Below are positions 1 to 7,341 of a DNA stretch of 64,000 bases, one piece after another; position 1 is the stretch's first letter; every line of letters starts with the position of its first letter. Under the pieces are notes generated by a model, which saw only the letters and a list, made by a program, of their open reading frames with translations, was not told the origin of the DNA and did no database searches. The DNA is taken from NCBI RefSeq assembly GCF_004331455.1, contig NZ_SJJR01000003.1, positions 310,001 to 374,000 of the forward strand, in the 5' to 3' direction. Both the position numbers and the translations under genes were made by a program. This DNA comes from Micromonospora zingiberis. Lineage in GTDB: Bacteria; Actinomycetota; Actinomycetes; Mycobacteriales; Micromonosporaceae.

Positions 1-382
1 GGCGGTTTCCTTGACCGCGCTGGCCGGGGCGTACCTGCGGTTGGTGCAGGCCGAGGTCGGGACGGCGCCGCGCACGGTGGCCGACGCGATGCGGGCGTAC
101 CCGGAGATCGTCGGCGGCACCGAGGCCGACGACACCCGGCTGATGCGTGGCGTACCCGGATTGCTGGCCAAGGTGGGCGCGGAGGGTGTGATCGCCGCGG
201 CGCTGCCCGGCGTCGGCGCCGTCGCGCTCAAGATCGACGACGGCGCTACCCGGCCCCGTATGCCGGCCCTGGTCTCGGCCCTGCGCCGCCTGGACATCGA
301 CGCCCCGGTCCTCACCGAGTTCGCCGAGACCCCCCTCTTCGGCGGCGGCCTCCCCGTCGGCATCACCCGCCCCGTCTGGTAA
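1..382 (+). CDS. L-asparaginase II family protein, C-terminal part
   Basis: The gene enters from the left edge; the frame is open from base 2 and only about the last 126 codons are present. The segments MRAYPEIVGG and ALKIDDGA, separated by a stretch ending in LPGVGAV, match the C-terminal half of the Asparaginase_II family (PF06089 as I recall it), whose members hydrolyse asparagine to aspartate and ammonia. The true start lies outside the window, so the internal TTG at 11 should not be taken as a start. It converges on the hydrolase at 883-1680 across a repeat-rich spacer. Confidence 0.75.
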   Translation, partial: AVSLTALAGAYLRLVQAEVGTAPRTVADAMRAYPEIVGGTEADDTRLMRGVPGLLAKVGAEGVIAAALPGVGAVALKIDDGATRPRMPALVSALRRLDIDAPVLTEFAETPLFGGGLPVGITRPVW

Positions 383-391
383 CCACCCACC

Positions 392-658
392 CCGCCGCGT
401 CTCCCGCTCAACTCCGCCGCGCCGCGTCCGCGCTCAATCCCGCCGCGCCGCGTCCGCGCTCAATCCCGCCTCGCCGCGTCCGCGCTCAATCCCGCCTCGC
501 CGCGTCCGCGCTCAATCCCGCCTCGCCGCGTCCCTGCTCGACCTCGCCGCGCCTCGCCGCGTCCGCGCTCAACCTCGCCGCGCCCTGCCCTGCCGCGTCC
601 CGCTCAACCCTGCCGCGTTCTCGCTCAACCGCGCCCCGCCGCGTCCCCGCTGAACCTC
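392..658. repeat. 26-bp tandem repeat tract, C-rich on the + strand
   Basis: A unit containing gccgcgtccgcgctcaatcc recurs with an exact 26-base period (repeat points at 433, 459, 485, 511 and 537), with degenerate copies on both sides. The + strand is rich in C and poorer in G. It follows the asparaginase stop and leads into the palindrome at 658-733. There are no unique spacers, so it is not a CRISPR array. Confidence 0.8.
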
Positions 659-733
659 GCCGATCTTGCACTTTTGGTCGCCGATTCGCCCCTTATTAGG
701 GGTATTGCCCCGACAGAAAGTGCAAGATCGGCG
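658..733. terminator. long perfect palindrome at a convergent junction
   Basis: Arms 658-674 and 717-733 (cgccgatcttgcacttt and its complement) pair perfectly over 17 bp around a 42-base interior that contains a smaller cccct/agggg pairing. It sits between the 3' ends of the asparaginase (+) and the hydrolase (-), so a two-way terminator is the simplest reading. There is no T-tract, as is common for actinobacterial hairpin terminators. Confidence 0.6.
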
Positions 734-799
734 CGGCGGGCGGGGTCGGCGCGGCGGGCGGGGTCGGCGCGGCGGGCGGGGTCGGCGCGGCGGGCGCGG
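728..799. repeat. 18-bp tandem repeat, about four copies, G-rich on the + strand
   Basis: The unit tcggcgcggcgggcgggg begins at 728 and repeats at 746, 764 and 782, then degrades into G-rich sequence up to about 882. Together with the C-rich tract on the other side of the palindrome it gives the whole spacer a pseudo-symmetric look. I see no gene in 383-882; open frames there are proline- or glycine-rich products of the repeats. Confidence 0.75.
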
Positions 800-882
800 T
801 GCGGCGGGGCGGGGGTGGCGGGGCGGGGGTGGCGGGGCGGCGAATGCGGCGGGTGGGGCGGGCGTGACGGGTGGGGTGGGGG

Positions 883-1680
883 TTAGGGGAGGAAGGTGAG
901 GAGGGGGGTGTTGATGAGGGTGGGGCGTTCGAGGGGGAGGAGGTGGGCGGCGTTGGGGGTGTCGGGGAGCCGGAGGGCCTGGGGGGCCTCGGTTGCGATG
1001 CGGTCGGCAAGGTGGCGGATGTCGGGTACGTCGGCGGCGCCTGCGGCGACCAGTATCGGCAGGTTCAGCTCGTTGAGCCGACCGATGGCCGGCGGGTCCA
1101 GTTCGGTCACGTCTACCGCGCTGAGTGCCAACTCGGCGGCGAGGGCACGCTCGTCCATGGCGGTGGCGAAGGCGACCAGGTCGCTGTCGACCTCCTCCGG
1201 AGTGCGTTCCGGGCCGATCACCCAGAACCGCACCTCGGCGGCGGCGGTGGCGGCGAAGTCCTCCGGGTCGACGTCGCCAACCAGGTTCTCCCACAGGTCG
1301 TTGGTCTGGTCGGACCAATCGTGGCCGGACACCGCCGTGCCGAACAGGGCCAGCGCGCTCACCCGGCCCGGGTGGGCCAGCGCCGTGTCGATCGCCACCG
1401 CCCCACCGAACGAGCAGCCGACCAGGGCGGCGCGGTCCAGGCCGAGCGCGTCGAGCAGGCCGACCACGTCGTCGTGGTGTGCGAACGCGGTGGGCGGCAG
1501 TTCGGACTCGCCGTAGCCGCGCAGGTCGACGGCGATCACCCGGTGCTTGGTCGCCAGTATGTCGACCTGCTCCCGCCACATCCGGCGGTCGGCGATGCCC
1601 GCGTGCAAAAGGACGACCGGGGATCCGCTGCCGGCCTCGTCGTACGCCAACAGTGCGCCATTTACTTCGATCTTGGTCAC
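883..1680 (-). CDS. alpha/beta hydrolase
   Basis: This is an alpha/beta-fold hydrolase of 265 residues from the GTG at 1680; an upstream start at 1716 is possible but adds 12 residues unlike the family. The oxyanion segment LLHAGIADRRMW, nucleophile elbow GCSFGG and late histidine in NAAHLLPLERP give a complete Ser-Asp-His layout. The substrate cannot be told from sequence; relatives are annotated as esterases, haloperoxidase-like enzymes or lactonases. The gene is divergent from the XRE regulator at 1792, and the 111-bp gap between them holds short inverted repeats. Confidence 0.8.
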   Translation of the reverse strand: MTKIEVNGALLAYDEAGSGSPVVLLHAGIADRRMWREQVDILATKHRVIAVDLRGYGESELPPTAFAHHDDVVGLLDALGLDRAALVGCSFGGAVAIDTALAHPGRVSALALFGTAVSGHDWSDQTNDLWENLVGDVDPEDFAATAAAEVRFWVIGPERTPEEVDSDLVAFATAMDERALAAELALSAVDVTELDPPAIGRLNELNLPILVAAGAADVPDIRHLADRIATEAPQALRLPDTPNAAHLLPLERPTLINTPLLTFLP

Positions 1681-1743
1681 CGCAGGACCGTACGACCCGG
1701 TACGAGTGGCGCGCAACCGGACAGTGAGACGCTGCTAACTCCG

Positions 1744-1785
1744 GCAAGCACTTCGCTTGCAGCTGCTAGCACACCGAGCTAGCGT
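1744..1785 (+). promoter_or_regulatory. candidate leaderless promoter and operator of the XRE gene
   Basis: TAGCGT at 1780-1785 fits a -10 element and ends six bases before the ATG at 1792, so transcription would begin at or next to the start codon. A weak -35 (TTGCAG, 1757-1762) lies 17 bp upstream. The inverted repeat gcaagc/gcttgc (1744-1749 and 1755-1760) and two copies of gctagc (1765-1770 and 1778-1783) overlap it and may be an autoregulatory operator. This is inference from layout. Confidence 0.4.
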
Positions 1786-1791
1786 TGAGTC

Positions 1792-2442
1792 ATGGCCACT
1801 CCCAAAGACCTTCCCGACGTCGGCGGGTTCATTCGTGACCTGCGGCGGAACGCGAAGATCTCGCTGCGCCAGCTTGCCGACCAGGCGGGGGTCAGCAACC
1901 CCTACCTGAGCCAGATCGAGCGAGGGCTGCGCCGGCCCAGCGCCGAGGTGCTCCAGCAACTCGCCAGCGCGCTGCGGGTCTCCACCCCGGCGATGTATCT
2001 GCGGGCTGGCCTGCTCGACGACAAGGAGGGCCAGGGGGTGCTGGCGGCCATCGCGGTCGATCCGGACCTGACGATGGCCCAGAAGCAGTCCCTGACCCAG
2101 ATCTACGAGACGTTCCGCCGGGAGAACGCCCGGCTCGCCGAGGCGACCGCCGCCGCCGAGACGGCGACCGGACGGGCCGGTGGGGCCGCGACCGAACCAG
2201 CCCCGGGTGGTACGGACACCGCGACCGAGGCTGACGTCGTCACGCCGGTCACCGCCCCCGACCTGGCCAACCTGGCCGCGACGGGGCCGACCACCACCGA
2301 AGGCACCCCGACCGAGGCCGTCCTCGAATCGGTCGCCGTGACCGAGGCGGGTGCGGCTCCAGCGCCGACCCGCGCCCCTGCCAGGAAGGCCGCCCGCAAG
2401 GTGGTCCGCAAGGCCGCCACTGCGGCCGAAGAGGAGAAGTGA
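1792..2442 (+). CDS. XRE-family transcriptional regulator with basic Ala-rich tail
   Basis: This 216-residue protein has an N-terminal Cro/CI-type helix-turn-helix (about residues 12-66, including ISLRQLADQAGV and YLSQIERGLRRPS). A linker is followed by a long Ala/Thr/Glu-rich segment and a basic end (ARKAARKVVRKAAT). Its stop overlaps the next ATG by one base (TGATG), so it is probably co-translated with the HbhA-like gene. The order XRE, HbhA-like, DUF2516 is that of M. tuberculosis Rv0474-Rv0476 as I remember it, which supports a role in controlling this cluster. No SD is obvious, consistent with a leaderless mRNA. Confidence 0.8.
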   Translation: MATPKDLPDVGGFIRDLRRNAKISLRQLADQAGVSNPYLSQIERGLRRPSAEVLQQLASALRVSTPAMYLRAGLLDDKEGQGVLAAIAVDPDLTMAQKQSLTQIYETFRRENARLAEATAAAETATGRAGGAATEPAPGGTDTATEADVVTPVTAPDLANLAATGPTTTEGTPTEAVLESVAVTEAGAAPAPTRAPARKAARKVVRKAATAAEEEK

Positions 2443-3404
2443 TGACCCAGCCGAAGACCAACCGCATCCCCGCTCCGATCTATGCCGCCGCCGGTGCCGG
2501 CGAGTTGGCCCTGGAGCAGTTGCGCAAACTGCCCACCGTGGTCGGTGAGCTGCGCGACCGGGTAGTCAGTGACGGTGGCCGGGTTGTCAACGAGTTCGGC
2601 GGCAAGGCCGTCGTCACCGGCTTCGAGCTGCGCCAGAAGGCCAACGACACGCTGCGCGGCGCCAACCTGACCGCCGAGTCGCTGCGGCGCAACGCCGATC
2701 TCAACCGGCTCCGCGAGGCGGCCGACCTCAACCGCCTGCGCGAGGCCGCCGACCTGGGAAAGCTGCGCGAGGCCGCCGACCTGAACCGCCTGCGCGAGGC
2801 CGCCGACCTGGGAAAGCTGCGCGAGGTGGCCGACCTGAACCGCCTGCGCGAGGCGGCCGACCTGGGGAAGTTGCGCGAGAGCGCGGAATTCAACCGGTTG
2901 CGTGAGGCGGCCGACCTGGACCGGCTGCGTGGTCTGGCGGTCCGCAACGCGGCCGTGGTCGTCGCCGGTGCGCAGGCCGCACAGGAGCGGGCCCTGGCTG
3001 TGTACGGCAAGCTCGTCACGCGCGGCGAGCGGGTGGTCGGCGCGGGTGTCCTGGAGGCCGCCGACACGGTGAACGCCGACATCGAGGCCACCGAGGCCAC
3101 CGCCGAGCCGGCCGCCACCAAGTCGGCCGCCACCGAGCCGGCCGCCACCAAGTCGGCCGCCACCAAGTCCGCCGTCACCGAGCCGGCCGTCACTGAGCCG
3201 GCCACCACCGAGTCGGCCGTCACCACCGAGTCGGCTGAGGTGCCGAGCCCGGCCGAGGTGGCCGAGATCGTGCAGGCCAAGCCGGCTGCCAAGAAGGCCA
3301 CCCGGGCCAAGGCGACGACCCGGCAGCCCGCCGGCAAGCGGACCGCGACCCCGTCGGCGAAGCTGCCCGGGGCCACCAAGCGCCGCCGCCCGGCCGCCGA
3401 GTGA
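2442..3404 (+). CDS. HbhA-like protein with nonapeptide repeats and Lys/Ala-rich tail
   Basis: This 320-residue protein sits where heparin-binding hemagglutinin HbhA sits in mycobacteria. The N-terminal region (1-84, with PIYAAAGAGELALEQLRKLP) resembles HbhA. Residues 85-165 are nine copies of a nine-residue helix-forming unit, ADLNRLREA or ADLGKLREA. A pentapeptide-like A-T-K/E-S/P-A region follows, and the C-terminus is rich in Lys, Arg and Ala, like the heparin- or DNA-binding tail of HbhA. No signal peptide is visible. Adhesion or nucleoid/lipid binding cannot be settled from sequence. ATG 2442 is preferred over the GTG at 2439 because it overlaps the previous stop. Confidence 0.75.
   Translation: MTQPKTNRIPAPIYAAAGAGELALEQLRKLPTVVGELRDRVVSDGGRVVNEFGGKAVVTGFELRQKANDTLRGANLTAESLRRNADLNRLREAADLNRLREAADLGKLREAADLNRLREAADLGKLREVADLNRLREAADLGKLRESAEFNRLREAADLDRLRGLAVRNAAVVVAGAQAAQERALAVYGKLVTRGERVVGAGVLEAADTVNADIEATEATAEPAATKSAATEPAATKSAATKSAVTEPAVTEPATTESAVTTESAEVPSPAEVAEIVQAKPAAKKATRAKATTRQPAGKRTATPSAKLPGATKRRRPAAE
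2694..2936 (+). repeat. 27-bp coding repeat, nine units
   Basis: This is the DNA encoding the nonapeptide array of the HbhA-like protein. Units alternate between an Asn-Arg form and a Gly-Lys form, giving a partial 54-bp higher-order repeat, and the later units are more divergent. The alternation suggests expansion by unequal exchange of a two-unit block. Confidence 0.85.
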
Positions 3405-3473
3405 CCAACAGCCGGCGATCCCGGTCACCGTCCTGACGGACGAATCCGGGGTCGCCGGCATAAGCTTGCCGTC

Positions 3474-3788
3474 ATGGCCCACGCCGCGCCGATCTTCGCC
3501 TTCGATGTCCGCACCGTGATCGACCTGATCCTGTTCGTGTTCGCACTGATCGTGCAGGGGGTCGCTCTCGTACACGCCATCACCCAGCGCTCCGACGCCT
3601 TCCCTGCCATCGGCACCCTGCCGAAGGGCGGCTGGATCGCCATCCTCGCGGTCACCCTCCTGCTGACCCTGCTCACCCAGACATCGCTCAGCATCTTCGG
3701 GCTGATCGGCATCGCGGCGGCTCTGATCTATCTGCTCGACGTCCGGGTCGGCCTGCGTGAACTGGGTGACAACAGAGGGTCGTGGTGA
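3474..3788 (+). CDS. DUF2516 family small membrane protein
   Basis: This 104-residue protein has about three hydrophobic segments (residues 11-37, 53-72 and 74-88) and ends in a short charged tail. Length, topology and position after the HbhA-like gene match DUF2516 (Rv0476 in M. tuberculosis). Function is unknown. The stop overlaps the start of the next hydrolase gene, implying translational coupling. The ATG at 3474 begins 69 bp after the previous stop. Confidence 0.75.
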   Translation: MAHAAPIFAFDVRTVIDLILFVFALIVQGVALVHAITQRSDAFPAIGTLPKGGWIAILAVTLLLTLLTQTSLSIFGLIGIAAALIYLLDVRVGLRELGDNRGSW

Positions 3789-4681
3789 GGGCCTTCCGCT
3801 GGCCACCACCACCCGACGGCGGGCCCCGGACGTGGGGTCCCGGCCCGGGTGGCCCGCGCAACGGGCGACCCGCACTACCTGAGCCGGACACCGAACTGGT
3901 CGCCACGCCACACGGCGTACGGCTGGAGCGGCTCGTCACCGGCGCCGGTGACCCGGTGACCGTGTTCGCGCACGGGCTGGGCAACGGCATCGCCGTCACC
4001 CGACCCTTCGGCAGCGGCGTCACCGGCCGGAAGGTCTTCTTCCAGTTCCGTGGCCACGGCCGCTCGGAGGCGCCCGACGGCCCGTGGAACTACCTCGATC
4101 TCGCCCGGGACCTGCGGGCGGTCGCCGACCTTTCCGGTGCGACCCGTGCCTTCGGCGCCAGTCTCGGCGCGGGCGCGCTGTGCCGGCTGCTGGTGGAGAG
4201 CCCGGAACGCTTCGACCGGCTCGTCTTCTTCCTACCTGCGGCGCTCGACCAGCCGCGCGGCCCGGCGGCCCGGACCCGGCTGCTCGAACTGCTGTCCGCA
4301 GTGGAGAGTGGGGATGCCTCGGCGGTGGCCGAGGTGGTCTCGGTCGAACTACCGCCAGCCGTACGCAACACTCCGGCCGGGTGGGCGTACCTGCGGCAGC
4401 GGCTCGACCATCTGCTGCGCGACGGCCTCGCCGCCGGGCTGGCCGACCTGCCCGAGCAGGCGCCCGTGCCCGATGCCGGGGCGCTCGCCGCGGTCACCGC
4501 CCCGGCCCTGGTCATCGCCGCTGAGGGAGACGACCTGCACCCGGTGGAGGTCGCCGAGCAGCTTGCCGCCGCGCTGCCCCGGGCGACCCTGCACCGGTAC
4601 GCCCGGCCGGGTGTGCTCTGGACGGAACGCGCCGACATCCGAGGGCGCATCTCCGAGTTCCTCAACGTCGGCGTCTCGTAG
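3782..4681 (+). CDS. alpha/beta hydrolase with Pro/Gly-rich N-terminus
   Basis: This protein of about 299 residues begins with a low-complexity Pro/Gly segment (8-35). An alpha/beta-hydrolase core follows with FAHGLGNG, the strand-turn FFQFRGHGRSE and the nucleophile elbow GASLGAG. The usual acidic residue appears in AEGDDLHP. The expected C-terminal histidine is not clear: LHRYARPGVLWTERADI replaces the normal GH motif, so catalytic competence is uncertain. GTG 3782 (or 3785) overlaps the DUF2516 stop and is preceded by agaggg. Confidence 0.7.
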   Translation: MVRAFRWPPPPDGGPRTWGPGPGGPRNGRPALPEPDTELVATPHGVRLERLVTGAGDPVTVFAHGLGNGIAVTRPFGSGVTGRKVFFQFRGHGRSEAPDGPWNYLDLARDLRAVADLSGATRAFGASLGAGALCRLLVESPERFDRLVFFLPAALDQPRGPAARTRLLELLSAVESGDASAVAEVVSVELPPAVRNTPAGWAYLRQRLDHLLRDGLAAGLADLPEQAPVPDAGALAAVTAPALVIAAEGDDLHPVEVAEQLAAALPRATLHRYARPGVLWTERADIRGRISEFLNVGVS

Positions 4682-4704
4682 CAGTCGTCGGGCAGCTCGG
4701 CAAA

Positions 4705-4725
4705 ACCTGACTTCGACTGTCAGGT
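4705..4725. promoter_or_regulatory. inverted repeat upstream of the SDR gene
   Basis: The arms acctgac (4705-4711) and gtcaggt (4719-4725) are separated by seven bases, 22 bp before the ATG at 4747. Size and position fit an operator, perhaps for a regulator encoded elsewhere. It could also be the terminator of the preceding hydrolase gene. Confidence 0.4.
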
Positions 4726-4746
4726 ATTGCTGGCAGCGTGGCAGCC

Positions 4747-5661
4747 ATGACGAAATCACTGACCGGCAAGGTGGCGCTGGTGGCCGGGGCAACCCGGGGC
4801 GCCGGCCGACAGATCGCCGTCCAACTCGGCGCCGTGGGCGCCACCGTCTACGTGACCGGCCGCAGCAGCCGCGCCGGCCGCTCGGAGTTGGACCGGCCGG
4901 AGACCATCGAGGAAACCGCCGAGTTGGTGACCGCCGCCGGTGGCACCGGCATCGCCGTCCGGGTGGACCACCTGAACCCCGACGAGGTACGCGCCCTGGT
5001 CGCCCGGATCGACGCCGAGCAGGGGCGGCTCGACGTGCTGGTCAACGACGTGTGGGGTGCCGACCCGCTGATCACCTGGGAGAAGCCGGTCTGGGAGCAG
5101 CCGCTGGACCCCGGCTTTCGTACGCTGCGGCTCGCGGTCGACACCCACATCATCACCAGCCACTTCGCGATGCCGCTGCTGATCCGCCAGCCGGGCGGGC
5201 TGGTGGTGGAGATCGGTGACGGCACGCAGGCGTACAACGAGAAGAACTACCGCCTGTCGGTCTTCTACGACCTGGCCAAGACCTCGGTCAACCGGCTCGC
5301 CTTCAGTTGGGCCCACGAGCTGAAGCCGTACGGCGGCAGCGCCGTCGCGCTCACTCCCGGCTGGCTGCGCTCGGAGGCGATGCTGGAGCACTTCGGCGTC
5401 ACCGAGGCGAACTGGCGCGACGGCGCGGCGAAGGACCCGCACTTCCTCATCTCGGAAACCCCGGCGTTCGTCGGTCGGGCGGTCGCCGCACTGGCCGCCG
5501 ACCCCGACCGCGACCGGTGGAGCGGCCGGTCCGTCTCCGCCGGTGATCTGGCCAAGGTGTACGGCTTCACCGACGTCGACGGCAGCCAACCGGACGCCTT
5601 CCGCTACATCACCGAGGTGGTCGACGCCGGCAAGTCAGCCGACGTCACCGGCTACCGCTGA
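4747..5661 (+). CDS. short-chain dehydrogenase/reductase (DHRS1-like)
   Basis: This 304-residue SDR has the dinucleotide motif GATRGAGRQ near the N-terminus and a catalytic Tyr-x3-Lys in YDLAK (about residue 176). The usual NNAG is replaced by VNDVWG, as in the DHRS1-like branch. Substrate is unknown. ATG 4747 is used; a GTG at 4738 would add three residues. The gene ends convergently with the WYL regulator. Confidence 0.8.
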   Translation: MTKSLTGKVALVAGATRGAGRQIAVQLGAVGATVYVTGRSSRAGRSELDRPETIEETAELVTAAGGTGIAVRVDHLNPDEVRALVARIDAEQGRLDVLVNDVWGADPLITWEKPVWEQPLDPGFRTLRLAVDTHIITSHFAMPLLIRQPGGLVVEIGDGTQAYNEKNYRLSVFYDLAKTSVNRLAFSWAHELKPYGGSAVALTPGWLRSEAMLEHFGVTEANWRDGAAKDPHFLISETPAFVGRAVAALAADPDRDRWSGRSVSAGDLAKVYGFTDVDGSQPDAFRYITEVVDAGKSADVTGYR

Positions 5662-5674
5662 CCGACGCGATCGT

Positions 5675-5704
5675 CGCCGGCCACAGCCCTCGCCGGGGCC
5701 GGCG
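5675..5704. terminator. hairpin between convergent SDR and WYL genes
   Basis: Arms cgccggcc (5675-5682) and ggccggcg (5697-5704) enclose a 14-base loop in the 52-bp convergent gap. It is a likely two-way terminator. Confidence 0.5.
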
Positions 5705-5713
5705 CCTGCGGGG

Positions 5714-6697
5714 TCAGGGGCCGTCGGGGTCGGTGTAGAGAGCGGCGGCCCGGGTCGCCGCCTCGGCCAGCCGGGCCCGCAGCTCGGGCGGGTCGAGCAC
5801 CGCCACCTCCGGGCCCAGCCCCAGCAGTTGGGTGTACGCCACGTCGACGGACTCGACGGGCAGCCGGGTCGTCACCCAGCCCTGCCCGTCGGGTTCGCTG
5901 GCGGCGGCGACCGCCTCGGCGTACCCGAAGGGGATTTCGGTGTGGTGTCTGAGCTGGCGCAGACCGGCGGGGCTCAGCCGGATCCGCACCTCGGCCCGCA
6001 GCATTCCCCGCAGGAACGACTCCGCCTGCGCCCGCCAGTACGCCGGCAGGTCGAACTCCGGCTCCCGGTCGAAGGTCTCCTCGTGCTGCTCGACCCCGGC
6101 GATCCGGTCCACCCGGTAGGTGCGCATGTCCTCGCCCACCCGGCCGACGAGATACCAGATCCCACTCTTGAGGACCAGGCCGTACGGACGGACCTGGCGG
6201 ACCACCTCGTCGTCCCCGCGCCGGTACCGCAGGGTCACCACCCGGTCCCGCCAGACCGCGCCGGCCAGTTCGGCCAGCCACGGCGGCGGCGTGCTCTGCG
6301 CGTACCAACCGGGCACGTCCAGGTGGAACCGTTGGCCGGTGCGGGCCGGGGCGTCGCGCAAACTCGGCGGCAACGCGGCGAGAACCTTCAGTTCGGCCGC
6401 CGCGACCGCGTCGGCCAGCCCCATGTCACCGGCCGGTCCGGGCAGTCCGGTGAGAAAGAGTGCCTCCGCCTCGTCCCGGGTCATCCCGGTCAGCCGGGTG
6501 CGGTAGCCGCCGAGCAGCCGGTAACCGCCGGCCCGCCCCCGGTCGGCGTAGACCGGCACCCCGGCGGCGGAGAGCGCCAGGATGTCGCGGTACACCGTGC
6601 GCTCGGAGACCTCCAGCTCGCGGGCGAGTTCCGCCGCCGTCATCGCCTCCCGCGCTTGCAACAGCAGCAGCAACGAGATCAGTCGCGCGGCCCGCAT
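5714..6697 (-). CDS. WYL-domain transcriptional regulator (YafY type)
   Basis: This 327-residue protein starts with a DeoR-like winged helix (LARELEVSERTVYRDILAL, about residues 22-42) and the wing segment DRGRAGGYRLLGGY. It then carries a WYL domain with the signature IWYLVG near residue 175 and a C-terminal WCX-like region. WYL proteins usually sense nucleotides or small ligands. It begins two bases after the stop of the response regulator, so it is the last gene of the ABC/two-component operon and probably feeds back on it. Confidence 0.8.
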   Translation of the reverse strand: MRAARLISLLLLLQAREAMTAAELARELEVSERTVYRDILALSAAGVPVYADRGRAGGYRLLGGYRTRLTGMTRDEAEALFLTGLPGPAGDMGLADAVAAAELKVLAALPPSLRDAPARTGQRFHLDVPGWYAQSTPPPWLAELAGAVWRDRVVTLRYRRGDDEVVRQVRPYGLVLKSGIWYLVGRVGEDMRTYRVDRIAGVEQHEETFDREPEFDLPAYWRAQAESFLRGMLRAEVRIRLSPAGLRQLRHHTEIPFGYAEAVAAASEPDGQGWVTTRLPVESVDVAYTQLLGLGPEVAVLDPPELRARLAEAATRAAALYTDPDGP

Positions 6698-6699
6698 GG

Positions 6700-7341
6700 T
6701 CAGCGTCCGCCGGGGGTGAGCAGGCCCCGGTCGTACGCGACGGCCACCGCGGCGGCCCGGTCGTTGACCCCGAGCTTGGCGTAGACGTGCAGCAGGTGGG
6801 TCTTGACGGTGGCCTCGCTGATGAACAGTTGGGCGGCGGCCTCCCGGTTCGACGAGCCACGGGCGACCAGGGTGAGCACCTCCAGTTCGCGTTGGCTCAG
6901 CGGCTCCTCCGCCGGGGCGCGCAGTCGGCCCATCAGCCGACCGGCCACGGCGGGGGAGAGCACCGACTCACCCCGGGCGGCGGCCCGCACCGCCCGGACC
7001 AACTCGTCGCGGGGCGCGTCCTTGAGCAGGTAGCCGGTGGCGCCGGCCTCGATCGCGGGCAGCACGTCGGCGTCCGTGTCGTACGTGGTCAGCACCAGCA
7101 CCTTCGCCGGGTTGCCGGAGCGGACCAGCCGGCCGATGGCGGTCACCCCGTCCATGCCGGGCATCCGCAGGTCCATCAGCACCACGTCGGGGCGGCAGTG
7201 GGCGGCCAGGGCCAACGCCTCGGCTCCGTCCGCGGCCTCGCCGACCACCTCGAACCCGGGGTCGCCGGTGAACATGCCGCGCAGCCCGTCCCGGACCACC
7301 GGGTGGTCGTCGACGATCAGCAGTCGTACCGGGTCGGTCAA
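6700..7341 (-). CDS. LuxR/NarL-family response regulator
   Basis: This 213-residue response regulator has a receiver domain with the acidic pair DD at 11-12, phosphoacceptor Asp57 (VLMDLRMPG) and Lys in LLKDA. A C-terminal LuxR helix-turn-helix follows (LSQRELEVLTLVARGSSNREAA and SEATVKTHLLHVYAKLGV, read as two motifs). The start is a TTG at 7341 that overlaps the kinase stop by four bases, so the partners are translationally coupled. It should be phosphorylated by the kinase at 7338-8624 and act on DNA, most plausibly at the operon's own promoter. Confidence 0.85.
   Translation of the reverse strand: MTDPVRLLIVDDHPVVRDGLRGMFTGDPGFEVVGEAADGAEALALAAHCRPDVVLMDLRMPGMDGVTAIGRLVRSGNPAKVLVLTTYDTDADVLPAIEAGATGYLLKDAPRDELVRAVRAAARGESVLSPAVAGRLMGRLRAPAEEPLSQRELEVLTLVARGSSNREAAAQLFISEATVKTHLLHVYAKLGVNDRAAAVAVAYDRGLLTPGGR

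Noticed and set aside
392..540. Regular 26-bp repeat considered as a CRISPR array
   Set aside because: Units are contiguous with no unique spacers and no cas genes are nearby.
696..1010. Pro-rich minus-strand open frame in the repeat spacer
   Set aside because: Composition follows directly from the G-rich repeats; no SD, no conserved motif.
2103..3911. 602-codon minus-strand open frame
   Set aside because: It lies antisense to the XRE, HbhA-like and DUF2516 genes and its repeats mirror their coding repeats. GC-rich codon bias makes long antisense frames common, and no family motif is present.
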